DNA of 64,000 bases from Candidatus Obscuribacter sp. Its GTDB lineage: Bacteria; Cyanobacteriota; Vampirovibrionia; Obscuribacterales; Obscuribacteraceae. The stretch is from the NCBI GenBank assembly GCA_016712465.1, contig JADJQZ010000001.1:2418001-2482000 (forward strand), given 5' to 3'. Positions within the stretch are counted from its first letter, which is position 1. Each line of letters begins with the position of its first letter. Under the pieces are notes generated by a model. The model was not told the DNA's origin. It made no database searches and saw nothing but the letters and a program-made list of their open reading frames with translations. The position numbers were made by a program, and so were the translations under genes. Of this stretch, positions 33,169 to 42,144 are shown piece by piece.

Positions 33169-35085
33169 TTGACCACCAGCACCCGTTCGTTTTTTTCCGA
33201 TTTTGACGCTCATCTTTTCTCAGAGGGCAGCCACTATCGTATTTACCAGAAACTTGGCGCCCATCAAATTGTGATGGACGGTAAGAAGGGCACGCATTTT
33301 GCCGTCTGGGCCCCCAATGCCGAATCGGTGGCCGTCATTGGCGACTTCAACGACTGGAATGCCGCCAAATGCCCCATGCAGATGCAGGGCTCTACCGGTG
33401 TCTGGACCTGCTTTGTGCCCGGAGTGAAGGAAGGCGCCCTCTATAAGTATTATGTGGTCGGCAAACACGGTGTGAGAGCTGAAAAGACCGACCCGGTCGG
33501 CTTCTTCGCCGAGACCAGACCGCGCACCGCCTCTTGCGTTTTCGACCTCGATACCTATCAGTGGCAAGACCAGAAATGGCTTGAGAAGCGCGAGAAGACT
33601 AATCACCTGGAAGCCCCGGTCTCCATCTACGAACTGCACCTGGGCTCCTGGATGCGTGAGCACGACCCGGACGGCGTCGAGCGTCAGGATCGTTTCCTCA
33701 CCTACAGAGAACTGGCTGATAAACTAATTCCCTACGTTCAAGAACTGGGCTTCACCCATGTGGAGATGTTGCCTCTCTCTGAGCATCCCCTGGACCGTTC
33801 CTGGGGTTATCAGACCACGGGCTATTTTGCCGCCACCAGTCGTTTCGGCACTCCCACCGACCTCATGTACCTGATCGATAAACTACACCAGGCCGGCATC
33901 GGTGTGATTATGGACTGGGTGCCTGCGCATTTTCCCCGGGATGGTCACGCCCTCGGTCTTTTCGACGGCACTCACTTGTACGAGCATGCCGATCCCCGTC
34001 AGGGCGAGCACCGGGAATGGGGCACCTATGTCTTCAACTACGGTCGCTACGAAGTAAGCAACTTCCTGCTCAGCAATGCCATGTTCTGGTTCGACAAGTA
34101 CCATATTGACGGCTTGCGCACCGATGCCGTTGCTTCCATGCTCTATCTCGACTATGCCAGGGAAGGCGGCGACTGGCTGCCCAACCAGTATGGCGGTCGG
34201 GAGAACGTTGAGGCCATTGATTTCTTGCGCCGCCTCAATGAGAAGGTCTATCTAGAGTATCCTTCCGTGATGATGATTGCTGAGGAATCAACAGCCTGGC
34301 CCCAGGTGACCAGACCTACTTATCTGGGCGGTCTTGGCTTTGGTCTCAAATGGGACATGGGCTGGATGAACGATACCCTCAAGTATTTTCAGCTTGATCC
34401 GGTCTATCGCAAGTTCCACCACGATAAACTGACATTCCGCGCCATTTACAGCAGTTCCGAAAACTTTATTCTGCCTCTCAGTCATGATGAAGTGGTGCAT
34501 TACAAGCGCTCCCTCCTTTCCAAAATGCCCGGAGATATGTGGCAGCAGTTTGCCAACCTGCGTCTTTTGCTGGGGTATCAGTACACCACCCCCGGTAAAA
34601 AGCTCTTGTTCATGGGCGGTGAATTCGGTCAATGGATCGAATGGAACGAGGATCAGAGCATCGACTGGCATTTGACTCAGTATTTTTCCCATCAGGGCAT
34701 GCAGCGCTTTACCGCTGATCTCAACAAACTTTACCGCGACGAACCGGCCCTCTATGAGTTGGATTGCCACGGTCATGGTTTTGAATGGGTGGACTGCCAG
34801 GACGCCGAGCAGAGTATCCTCACCTATTTGCGTAAAGATAAACATGGTAAGTCTGTGCTTGTCGCTCTCAACTTCACCCCCGTACCTCGTCACAACTATC
34901 GGGTGGGAGTGCCGGAGGGCGGTTACTGGAAGGAACTTCTCAATTCCGACGCCGGCATTTACGGCGGCAGCAATATGGGTAATAACGGCGGGCTCTATGC
35001 CGACCAGTACTGGCACCACGGGCGCCACGAATCCCTTAACTTGACCCTGCCGCCTCTGGCCATGGTTATTTTAAAAGCTCAGTAA
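33169..35085 (+). CDS. glgB: 1,4-alpha-glucan branching enzyme
   Basis: 638 aa from the TTG at 33169 with an AGAGG ribosome site. The frame is open further upstream to 32878, but that part lies over gntK and is not typical GlgB sequence. N-terminal CBM48 (W-A-P-N-A-E-S-V-A-V-I-G-D-F-N-D-W), then the GH13 barrel: D-W-V-P-A-H-F, D-G-L-R-T-D-A-V (nucleophile Asp), I-A-E-E-S-T (acid Glu) and L-S-H-D-E-V-V-H. Introduces alpha-1,6 branches into glycogen in the cytoplasm. Converges on glgX 14 bases away. Confidence 0.95.
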   Translation: MTTSTRSFFSDFDAHLFSEGSHYRIYQKLGAHQIVMDGKKGTHFAVWAPNAESVAVIGDFNDWNAAKCPMQMQGSTGVWTCFVPGVKEGALYKYYVVGKHGVRAEKTDPVGFFAETRPRTASCVFDLDTYQWQDQKWLEKREKTNHLEAPVSIYELHLGSWMREHDPDGVERQDRFLTYRELADKLIPYVQELGFTHVEMLPLSEHPLDRSWGYQTTGYFAATSRFGTPTDLMYLIDKLHQAGIGVIMDWVPAHFPRDGHALGLFDGTHLYEHADPRQGEHREWGTYVFNYGRYEVSNFLLSNAMFWFDKYHIDGLRTDAVASMLYLDYAREGGDWLPNQYGGRENVEAIDFLRRLNEKVYLEYPSVMMIAEESTAWPQVTRPTYLGGLGFGLKWDMGWMNDTLKYFQLDPVYRKFHHDKLTFRAIYSSSENFILPLSHDEVVHYKRSLLSKMPGDMWQQFANLRLLLGYQYTTPGKKLLFMGGEFGQWIEWNEDQSIDWHLTQYFSHQGMQRFTADLNKLYRDEPALYELDCHGHGFEWVDCQDAEQSILTYLRKDKHGKSVLVALNFTPVPRHNYRVGVPEGGYWKELLNSDAGIYGGSNMGNNGGLYADQYWHHGRHESLNLTLPPLAMVILKAQ

Positions 35086-35099
35086 GCACTGCTTTCGAC

Positions 35100-37283
35100 T
35101 TAATTGCTCTCTTTTTCGGAGAGTTCGAAGAGTGCGATGCTGTGCGCTTCCAGTTTGAAGTTGGACTGCAGCGGCCAGCAACTGCTGCTCAGTTTGCCGG
35201 AAGTTTCGAAGTGCAATTTCCAGGTCTTGTCCGTGCGTCTTGGCGCAAACATGCGCCAGTAGTTAGAGACCTGGTTGGGCGGCAGGATGTAATTGAGATC
35301 TTCGCCGTTGGCATTGCAGAGCATTAAGAGGGTGGTACCGAGGATGGGGCGTCCGTCCTCATCGGTATCATCGATACTGCATCCCTCGAAGATAACGCCG
35401 AAGTGCAGGCGCTTGGTGTCGCCCCAGTCTCTTTCAGTCATCTCGGTGCCATCGGGATTGAGCCAGACGATGTCCTTCACTTGACCGTGTCCGTCGGCAA
35501 CCGCTTCGTGCACCTGACCTTTGAAAAACTTCCGGCGGGTCAAGACCGGTTGGCTGTGCCTGATGGCCGCCAGTTTCTGTACAAAGTGCAGAAACTCTTC
35601 TTCCTGTTCGTCCAGAAGCCAGTTGGTCCAGCTTATTTCGTTATCCTGGCAATAGGCATTGTTGTTGCCCTTCTGGGTGCGACCCATTTCATCGCCGCCC
35701 GAGATCATGGGCACGCCCAGAGAGAGCAAGAGTACTGCCATGAAGTTCTTGCGCTGCTTCAAGCGCATGGCCTTGATCTTGCCGTTATCCGTTTCCCCTT
35801 CCACGCCGCAGTTCCAACTGCGGTTGTGGCTTTCGCCGTCGCGGTTGTCTTCGAGGTTGGCCATATTATGCTTGTGGTTGTAGCTGACCAGGTCGGTGAG
35901 GGTGAAACCGTCATGGCAGGTGACAAAGTTGATGCTGGCGTGGGGGCTGCGTCCGCTGTGGGCATAGAGATCGGAACTGCCGGCCAGCCTTGTGGTCATC
36001 TGTCCCAGAAGACCCTGATCGCCTTTCAAGAAACTGCGCACCGTATCGCGGTACTGCCCGTTCCACTCCGTCCACAAGACCGGGAAGTTACCCACCTGGT
36101 AGCCGCCTTCGCCGAGGTCCCAGGGTTCGGCGATGAGCTTGACCTGTGAGATGACCGGATCTTGCTGGATGATGTCGAAGAAGGAAGACAGCTTATCGAC
36201 TTCGTATAGCTCCCGGGCCAGAGCCGAGGCCAGGTCGAAGCGGAAGCCGTCCACGTGCATATCGAGAACCCAGTAACGCAGGCTGTCCATGATCAGTTGC
36301 AAGACCCTGGGATGGGTCATGTTGAGGGTGTTGCCGCAGCCGGTGGTGTCGATATAGAAGCGCTCGGTGTCTTTGCCGCCGCAGCGGTAATAAGAGCGGT
36401 TATCGACGCCGCGGAAAGCCAGCGTTGGTCCCAGGTGGCTGCCCTCGGCCGTGTGGTTGTACACCACATCCAGTATCACTTCGATGCCGGCGGCGTGCAG
36501 GGCCCGCACCATCATCTTAAACTCGCGCACTTCTTCGGTGGCACCTTTGTAGTGTGAAAAAGTCAGGTCGGGTGCAAAGTAGCCGAGGGTGTTGTAGCCC
36601 CAGTAGTTTGTCAAACCGGCCGCTACGAGGTTCTGGCTATCGCTCTTGCTGTGGATGGGCATCAGTTCAAGAGCAGTAATGCCCAGTTTCTTGAGGTGCC
36701 TGATGATCGGCTCGGAGGCTATGGCCGCATAGGTGCCGCGGATTTCCTCGGGAATCTCCGGATGCCTGGCGGTCATGCCTTTCACATGGGCTTCGTAAAT
36801 AATGGTCTTGTGCCAGGGTGTGTTGGGCGCCACATCGTTGCCCCAGGTGAAGGATTGATCGACCACGGCGCAGAGAGGGGCATAGGGCGCGCTGTCCCTG
36901 CCGTCGAAGCTCAAGTCCAGATCTTTATTGCCCACTTCATAACCAAAGAGGCTATCGTCCCAGGTTTCAGTGCGCACGATAGATTTTGCATAGGGGTCCA
37001 CCAGCACCTTGTTGGCATTGAAGCGCATGCCTTTGTGCGGCTCATAGGGACCATAGACGCGGTAGCCGTAAACCTGGTTGGGGCGGATGTCCTTCAAGTA
37101 GACATGGAAAATCTGGTTGTTGTACTCGGTCAGTTCAATGCGCTGTGACTCGTACTTCGCTTCCGGTGAATCAAAGAGGCAAAGTTCGACCTTGGTGGCG
37201 TTTTCGGAGAATATGGCAAAGTTGACTCCCAGACCATCCCAGGTTGCGCCGAGGGGATAAGGTTTGCCCGGAAGAATACGCAT
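35100..37283 (-). CDS. glgX: Glycogen debranching enzyme GlgX
   Basis: 727 aa, usual length. CBM48-like start P-L-G-A-T-W-D-G-L-G-V-N-F-A-I-F; GH13 barrel with D-V-V-Y-N-H-T-A-E-G, G-F-R-F-D-L-A-S-A-L-A (nucleophile Asp), L-I-A-E-P-W-D (acid Glu) and V-T-C-H-D-G-F-T. Also M-I-S-G-G-D-E-M-G-R-T-Q. Cleaves alpha-1,6 branches left after phosphorylase. ATG start; it faces glgB, so the pair makes and trims glycogen. Confidence 0.95.
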   Translation of the reverse strand: MRILPGKPYPLGATWDGLGVNFAIFSENATKVELCLFDSPEAKYESQRIELTEYNNQIFHVYLKDIRPNQVYGYRVYGPYEPHKGMRFNANKVLVDPYAKSIVRTETWDDSLFGYEVGNKDLDLSFDGRDSAPYAPLCAVVDQSFTWGNDVAPNTPWHKTIIYEAHVKGMTARHPEIPEEIRGTYAAIASEPIIRHLKKLGITALELMPIHSKSDSQNLVAAGLTNYWGYNTLGYFAPDLTFSHYKGATEEVREFKMMVRALHAAGIEVILDVVYNHTAEGSHLGPTLAFRGVDNRSYYRCGGKDTERFYIDTTGCGNTLNMTHPRVLQLIMDSLRYWVLDMHVDGFRFDLASALARELYEVDKLSSFFDIIQQDPVISQVKLIAEPWDLGEGGYQVGNFPVLWTEWNGQYRDTVRSFLKGDQGLLGQMTTRLAGSSDLYAHSGRSPHASINFVTCHDGFTLTDLVSYNHKHNMANLEDNRDGESHNRSWNCGVEGETDNGKIKAMRLKQRKNFMAVLLLSLGVPMISGGDEMGRTQKGNNNAYCQDNEISWTNWLLDEQEEEFLHFVQKLAAIRHSQPVLTRRKFFKGQVHEAVADGHGQVKDIVWLNPDGTEMTERDWGDTKRLHFGVIFEGCSIDDTDEDGRPILGTTLLMLCNANGEDLNYILPPNQVSNYWRMFAPRRTDKTWKLHFETSGKLSSSCWPLQSNFKLEAHSIALFELSEKESN

Positions 37284-37538
37284 AATGACTCCAACGAATA
37301 TTTGATAAGAATCCCCGCCGGCAAGGGGCTGTCAATAGTTTTTGCCGGCAAAAACTAAATTAAGAGCTTAGCAGATTTGTTTAATGGTTATAAGACAGGC
37401 GGTGCTAGCCGCCGCCGGCATTGAGAGATGCTAAAATGGCTGTTTCCCTGGGGCTGGAGAGCATTTAGCGGCATCTTGCCTTACCCGGCAGAGGCTTTGC
37501 CCTCAATCGCTCCCGTGGCTCTCTTTTGTTGTGTGAAA

Positions 37539-37979
37539 ATGACCAGTAAAATCAGCACTGTATGTGATACCAACCGCGGTTTTTACCGCCATTTTACCGC
37601 GGTCAATCTGCGGTATGGCGACACCGATCGCCAGGGGCATATCAACAACGCCGTCTACTGCACACTGTTTGAATCGGGTCGGGTCGATTTCCTGTTTAAG
37701 CCCGACGGCAGCCATGTGGCCGGCTCTTGCTCCGATTATTCCTTTGTAATAGCCCGCATCGCCCTCGACTATTTGAGGGAGATGAAGTTTCCCGGCACTG
37801 TGCAAATAGGCTCCCGCGTGTTGTCTATGGGCCGTTCCTCCTTCACGGTAGGGCAGGCGATTTTCATGGGAGATGTTTGTTACTCCACGGCTGAGTCGGT
37901 AATCGTGCTGGTGGACGAGAAGACGAAAAAGTCGGCGCCGCTCACCGATAACCTGCGTAATGTGCTGGGAGGTCTCTAG
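37539..37979 (+). CDS. Acyl-CoA thioester hydrolase, 4HBT hotdog fold
   Basis: 146 aa from the ATG at 37539; the frame is open from 37428 but the first 37 residues do not look like the family. N-L-R-Y-G-D-T-D-R-Q-G-H-I-N-N-A-V-Y is the YbgC-type hallmark with the active-site Asp. F-E-S-G-R-V-D-F follows. Ribosome site is weak at this ATG. Probably hydrolyses a medium-chain acyl-CoA. Its last base is shared with the GTG of the Uup-like gene, so they are coupled. Confidence 0.8.
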   Translation: MTSKISTVCDTNRGFYRHFTAVNLRYGDTDRQGHINNAVYCTLFESGRVDFLFKPDGSHVAGSCSDYSFVIARIALDYLREMKFPGTVQIGSRVLSMGRSSFTVGQAIFMGDVCYSTAESVIVLVDEKTKKSAPLTDNLRNVLGGL

Positions 37980-39805
37980 TGGCTGCACCGCTTATCACAT
38001 GCCAGTCCCTGACCAAGTCTTATACCGGTCGCACCCTCTTTAGCGGCATCAATTTTGCCGTGGAAGACGACGAGAAAGTGGCTCTGATTGGTCCAAACGG
38101 TTCCGGCAAGTCGACCCTGCTCAAGATTCTTGCCGGTTTGACCGACCCTGATGAAGGGGCCGTGGTCAGCCGCCGGGATTTGAAAGTGGCTTATTTGCCC
38201 CAGTACCATAATTTCGACAAAGAAAAGACAGTTCTGCAGGTGGTGCTGGGCGACGGAAAGTCCGATGCGGCGGCGGAAGCCTTTGCCAAAGCCACCCTCA
38301 CCCGGCTCGGGTTCAGCCAGATGGACAGTCTGGTCAAGAATCTCTCCGGTGGTTGGGTGAAGCGTCTGGCTCTGGCTGTAGAACTAAACAAGCAACCTGA
38401 CTTTCTCTTACTGGACGAACCCACTAACCACCTTGATTTAGCCGGTGTACTCTTCCTGGAAGAATTTCTGCGCCAGGCGACCTTCTCGTTTATGCTGGTC
38501 AGCCATGACCGAAGCTTTATAGAGAACATTGCCACCAGGGTGATTGAACTCAGTCCCACATATAAAGACGGTTATCTGAGTGTGCGTGGCAGCTACAGCG
38601 ATTTTGTCGTGGGCAAGCAAGAATATCTGGCCTATCAAAACAACGAAGAAAAAGCCCTGGCCAGCAAAATGCGCCGGGAAGTAGCCTGGCTCATGCGCGG
38701 TGCCCGGGCCAGGCAGACCAAATCGCAACATCGCATCAAGGAAGCCGGCAAATTGATGGAGGAGCTTTCGGAAGTAAAGCTACGCAACTCTCAGAAAGTA
38801 GCCTGCGCCCTTGATTTTACTTCTTCCAACCGGCGCACGAAAGAGCTTGTGCTGGGTAAGGGTTTGAGCAAAAGTTATGGTGAGCGCTCGCTTTTCAAAA
38901 ATCTCGATCTAATTCTCACACCAGGCTTGAAGCTCGGCTTGGCCGGGCTGAACGGCAGCGGCAAAACCACCCTGCTGAAGATAATCGCCGGCAAACTGGA
39001 GCCCGATCAGGGCACGATGAAGAGAGCCGACGGTCTGAAGGTGGTCTGGTTCGATCAAATGCGCGATGCCCTCGATCAGAGCCTTACCCTCAAGGAAGCC
39101 CTCTGTCCCCACGGTGATCATGTGGAGTTTCGCGGGCGCAGTATGCACATCGCTTCCTGGGCCAAGCGTTTTCTCTTTCGCCCCGAGCAATTGCCCCTCA
39201 CTTTGAACTATCTTTCTGGCGGCGAACAGGCGCGCATTTTTATAGCCAATTTGATGAGGCAGCCCGCCGATCTTCTCATTCTCGATGAGCCCACCAACGA
39301 TCTCGATATTGCCACCCTGGAAGTACTGGAAGAGAGTCTCGATGATTTCCCCGGTGCCGTGGTGCTGGTCACCCACGATCGTTTCATGCTTGATTCCATC
39401 TCTACCCATATTTTGGCCCTTGATGGCATGGGCGGTGCCGAGTATTTTGCCGATTACTTGCAGTGGCAGGACAATCTGGGCAAGCGTACCCGGACAGATA
39501 AAGCCCTTGTGAGAGAAGAAGCGCCAAAGAACAAGCCTCAAGATGCTGCTTTGGCCAATGACCGTTCCGGCAAACCGCTTTCTAATAATGAGAAGAAAGA
39601 ACTGGCCGGTCTGGAAGATAAAATCGCCGCCGCCGAGGAAGCTTGCGACAAGTTGAGGGCTCGCATGGACGCCCCTGATATTGCCGCCAATCATGTGCGC
39701 CTGGCTGAGCTCATGCAAGAGGTGGAAGCGGCAAAGTCTGCCATTGATAAGCTCTATGAACGCTTTGCCGAACTGGACGAGAGAAGCAAGCTCTCTCGGG
39801 TCTGA
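37979..39805 (+). CDS. uup: ABC-F ATPase, Uup-like
   Basis: 608 aa, GTG start sharing one base with the thioesterase stop. Two ABC domains: Walker A G-P-N-G-S-G-K-S-T and G-L-N-G-S-G-K-T-T; Walker B L-L-L-D-E-P-T-N-H-L-D and L-I-L-D-E-P-T-N-D-L-D; signatures L-S-G-G-W and L-S-G-G-E-Q-A-R. After about 530 comes a charged coiled coil, as in Uup. Uup affects ribosome function and limits precise excision of transposons. The C-terminal coil supports the Uup rather than EttA name. Confidence 0.85.
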   Translation: MAAPLITCQSLTKSYTGRTLFSGINFAVEDDEKVALIGPNGSGKSTLLKILAGLTDPDEGAVVSRRDLKVAYLPQYHNFDKEKTVLQVVLGDGKSDAAAEAFAKATLTRLGFSQMDSLVKNLSGGWVKRLALAVELNKQPDFLLLDEPTNHLDLAGVLFLEEFLRQATFSFMLVSHDRSFIENIATRVIELSPTYKDGYLSVRGSYSDFVVGKQEYLAYQNNEEKALASKMRREVAWLMRGARARQTKSQHRIKEAGKLMEELSEVKLRNSQKVACALDFTSSNRRTKELVLGKGLSKSYGERSLFKNLDLILTPGLKLGLAGLNGSGKTTLLKIIAGKLEPDQGTMKRADGLKVVWFDQMRDALDQSLTLKEALCPHGDHVEFRGRSMHIASWAKRFLFRPEQLPLTLNYLSGGEQARIFIANLMRQPADLLILDEPTNDLDIATLEVLEESLDDFPGAVVLVTHDRFMLDSISTHILALDGMGGAEYFADYLQWQDNLGKRTRTDKALVREEAPKNKPQDAALANDRSGKPLSNNEKKELAGLEDKIAAAEEACDKLRARMDAPDIAANHVRLAELMQEVEAAKSAIDKLYERFAELDERSKLSRV

Positions 39806-39991
39806 ATTTTCGTTTCTCTTTATTTTCTCTCTCTCTGATTTGTCCGTTTTCCGGCTTTACATAATCTTTGCGAAACACTTATTTGGAAATGACAATGGCT
39901 GGGAACAGTTGTTGCATTTTGGGCGACTCTTACTCTGTACAACTCCGCTTCTTGCTTTGAGAGAAAGAAGAAAGGATAGACAAAGAAAGAT

Positions 39992-40165
39992 ATGTTTACT
40001 TTATTAGTGATTGCCGTAGACCTCTGTTTCATCGCCTTCTGGTACTGGCTGCTCTTCGTCCAAAGCGAAAAGAGAACCGGCGCAAGGTCTATTCCGGTTG
40101 CCATAGAGAGCAATCAAGATCAATACAGAATGCAGCGCAGTGGCGGCTTTAGCGCCAGACGTTGA
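39992..40165 (+). CDS. 57-aa single-span micro membrane protein
   Basis: ATG to TGA, 57 codons. Residues 1-23 are hydrophobic (F-T-L-L-V-I-A-V-D-L-C-F-I-A-F), followed by a charged tail with Q-S-E-K-R and R-S-G-G-F-S-A-R-R. A purine-rich AAAGAAAG stretch lies just before the ATG. It is the first of two micro-ORFs between uup and the next ABC-F gene; both share a LLV-x-x-x-D-x-CF pattern. Could be a real small protein or a translated leader. Confidence 0.5.
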   Translation: MFTLLVIAVDLCFIAFWYWLLFVQSEKRTGARSIPVAIESNQDQYRMQRSGGFSARR

Positions 40166-40232
40166 AGCTTCGCCCACAGGCGTAGAGTTTGCATTCAACC
40201 CTTAGAAATTCAAAAAAACTAGAAGGAAAATC

Positions 40233-40307
40233 ATGAGCTTTTCTCTGCTCGTGCTCCTGGATATTTGCTTCCTTTACGTAGCAGCCAGGCAGATTTTGCG
40301 CGACTAA
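40233..40307 (+). CDS. 24-aa micro-ORF, hydrophobic peptide before ABC-F gene
   Basis: ATG at 40233 with a good AGAAGGA ribosome site 5-6 bases upstream; 24 codons ending TAA at 40305-40307. The peptide opens S-F-S-L-L-V-L-L-D-I-C-F and ends Q-I-L-R-D. It resembles the start of the 57-aa ORF (39992). Its stop codon lies inside the left arm of the inverted repeat 40304-40369, as in leader-peptide attenuators. Confidence 0.5.
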   Translation: MSFSLLVLLDICFLYVAARQILRD

Positions 40308-40369
40308 CGAAACAAATATAGATAGACAGTATACTTGGCCCGTTGATTTCAATAGATTTGTTTAGTTAG
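40304..40369 (+). promoter_or_regulatory. Long inverted repeat between micro-ORF and ABC-F start
   Basis: Left arm 40304-40317 (CTAACGAAACAAAT) and right arm 40356-40369 (ATTTGTTTAGTTAG) pair at 13 of 14 positions across a 38-base loop. It ends 20 bases before the TTG of the ABC-F gene. No U-run follows, so it would act, if at all, on translation or as an antiterminator partner. Confidence 0.4.
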
Positions 40370-40389
40370 CGGTATCACCAGAGGTAGCT

Positions 40390-42096
40390 TTGCTCAGGCT
40401 CGACAACGTATGCAAGATTTATCCCCACGGAGAAGTTCTCAAGGAAGTATCCTGGGAAGTGAAACCGGGCTCACGCATCGGGCTGGTGGGCGCTAACGGC
40501 AGCGGTAAAACCACCCAGTTTAAGATAATTTGCGGGCACGAAGAACCGACCTCCGGTCAGGTGGTGCGGGCCCAGGGTCTGAAGATTGGCTACCTTTGTC
40601 AAGAGTTCGACCTTGTGCCGACCAATACCGTGGCGGAAGAGTTCATGCGGGCCTTTGTGGAACTGAACGAGATTCAGGGCCAGCTCGACCGCGTTCACAA
40701 AGCCATGGAAACGGCCCAGGATAAAGAGCTGAACCGCCTGATTCGGGAGATGGATGATCTTCAGAGGCAGTTTGAGGCCAAGGGCGGCTATACCACAGAT
40801 GCCAAGATTGAGAAAATGCTCGTCTCCATGGGCTTTGGCGCCGAGGGCGGCAAGCGCCTGGTGCGGGAATTCAGCGGCGGTTGGCAGATGCGCATGAACC
40901 TGGGCAAGGTGCTTTTGCGTGAGCCCGATGTCTTGCTTCTGGACGAACCGACGAACCATATTGATCTCGAGACCATCGAATGGCTGGAAAGCTTCCTAGT
41001 CTCTAACAGCACCCCTCTTGTCATGGTCTCCCACGACCGCCATTTCTTAGACCGGCTCTGCACCAGTATTGTGGAAATGGAAAGAGGAACGGCAACCCAG
41101 TACCTGGGCAATTACACTCAGTATGTGGAAGCCCGGGCTCTCAACAGGGACGCCCAGCTGGCCGCCTTTGAACGACAGAGCCGGGAGATGGAAAAGCAGC
41201 AGGCTTTTGTGGATCGCTTCCGCGCTTCCGCTACGCGCAGCACTCAGGCCAAGAGCCGCGAAAAGCAACTGGATAAAATTGAGCTGGTTGATAAGCCGGA
41301 CACGGAAGAGCGGACTCTGGAGTTTCACTTTCCCCAGGCCGTTCGCAGCGGCATGGAAGTGGCCACCATCAAAAACCTCACCCATGCCTACGGCGATAAT
41401 GTCATATTTCTAGATGCCAATTTGCACATCACCAGGGGTGATCGCATCGCCATTCTGGGTCCCAACGGCTCAGGCAAGTCAACCCTTTTGCGCATCCTGA
41501 CCGGTGCCGAGCCGGCCCTTTCAGGGCAAGCCGCACTGGGCGCTCATAATGTGAAGATGGCCTATTTCGAGCAGAATCAGGCGGAAGCCCTGGATCTGAC
41601 AAAGTCGGTACTTGATACCATTTATGACGAAGTGCCGGAATGGAAAACCGATGAAGTGCGCGGACTCTTGGGGCGCTTTCTCTTTTCCGGCGACGCCGTT
41701 TTCAAAAATGTGGCTACCTTGAGCGGCGGCGAGAAGGCTCGTCTGGCTCTGGCTAAAATGCTTCTGGGCGCCAACAATTTTCTCATCCTCGATGAACCGA
41801 CAAACCACCTGGACATTCCTGCTAAAGAGACTCTGGAAGCGGCCCTCAAGAAGTTTGACGGCACCGTGGTAGTAGTTTCCCATGACCGCTATTTTATTCA
41901 GGAAGTGGCAAACAAAATTGTCGAGATAAAAGACGGACAATTAGTGCTCTACCACGGCAATTATCACTATTATCTGGAACGCAAAGAAAAAGAGCGGCTG
42001 AAAGAGGAAGAAAAGCGCCTGGCTGCCGAGAAAGCCGAGAAAGACGCCCAGAAGAGAGCCCAGCGCCTGGCCAAAGAAAAGGGCCGGAAAGCCTGA
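40390..42096 (+). CDS. ABC-F ATPase, third copy in window
   Basis: 568 aa, TTG start with AGAGGTAG upstream. M-L-R-L-D-N-V-C-K-I-Y opening; Walker A G-A-N-G-S-G-K-T-T and G-P-N-G-S-G-K-S-T; Walker B L-L-L-D-E-P-T-N-H-I-D and L-I-L-D-E-P-T-N-H-L-D; signatures F-S-G-G-W and L-S-G-G-E-K-A-R. The linker (about 240-310) and a Lys/Glu-rich C-terminus (about 530-568) are long and basic, as in ribosome-binding ABC-F. Neither clearly EttA nor Uup. Preceded by two micro-ORFs and an inverted repeat. Confidence 0.85.
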   Translation: MLRLDNVCKIYPHGEVLKEVSWEVKPGSRIGLVGANGSGKTTQFKIICGHEEPTSGQVVRAQGLKIGYLCQEFDLVPTNTVAEEFMRAFVELNEIQGQLDRVHKAMETAQDKELNRLIREMDDLQRQFEAKGGYTTDAKIEKMLVSMGFGAEGGKRLVREFSGGWQMRMNLGKVLLREPDVLLLDEPTNHIDLETIEWLESFLVSNSTPLVMVSHDRHFLDRLCTSIVEMERGTATQYLGNYTQYVEARALNRDAQLAAFERQSREMEKQQAFVDRFRASATRSTQAKSREKQLDKIELVDKPDTEERTLEFHFPQAVRSGMEVATIKNLTHAYGDNVIFLDANLHITRGDRIAILGPNGSGKSTLLRILTGAEPALSGQAALGAHNVKMAYFEQNQAEALDLTKSVLDTIYDEVPEWKTDEVRGLLGRFLFSGDAVFKNVATLSGGEKARLALAKMLLGANNFLILDEPTNHLDIPAKETLEAALKKFDGTVVVVSHDRYFIQEVANKIVEIKDGQLVLYHGNYHYYLERKEKERLKEEEKRLAAEKAEKDAQKRAQRLAKEKGRKA

Positions 42097-42144
42097 GCGA
42101 GCGCCGAGGTAAGTTCGTCCACCGATGATGAGGAGTTAGACTGC

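Noticed and set aside
34288..35028. Long antisense frame in glgB (minus strand)
   Set aside because: Shadow of the confident glgB frame; no independent ribosome site or family.
37428..37538. N-terminal extension of the thioesterase
   Set aside because: The added 37 residues do not fit the hotdog family, although the ATG at 37539 has a weak ribosome site, so this is not certain.
39888..39960. 21-codon ORF between uup and the 57-aa ORF
   Set aside because: No ribosome site and no pattern in common with the two neighbouring micro-ORFs.
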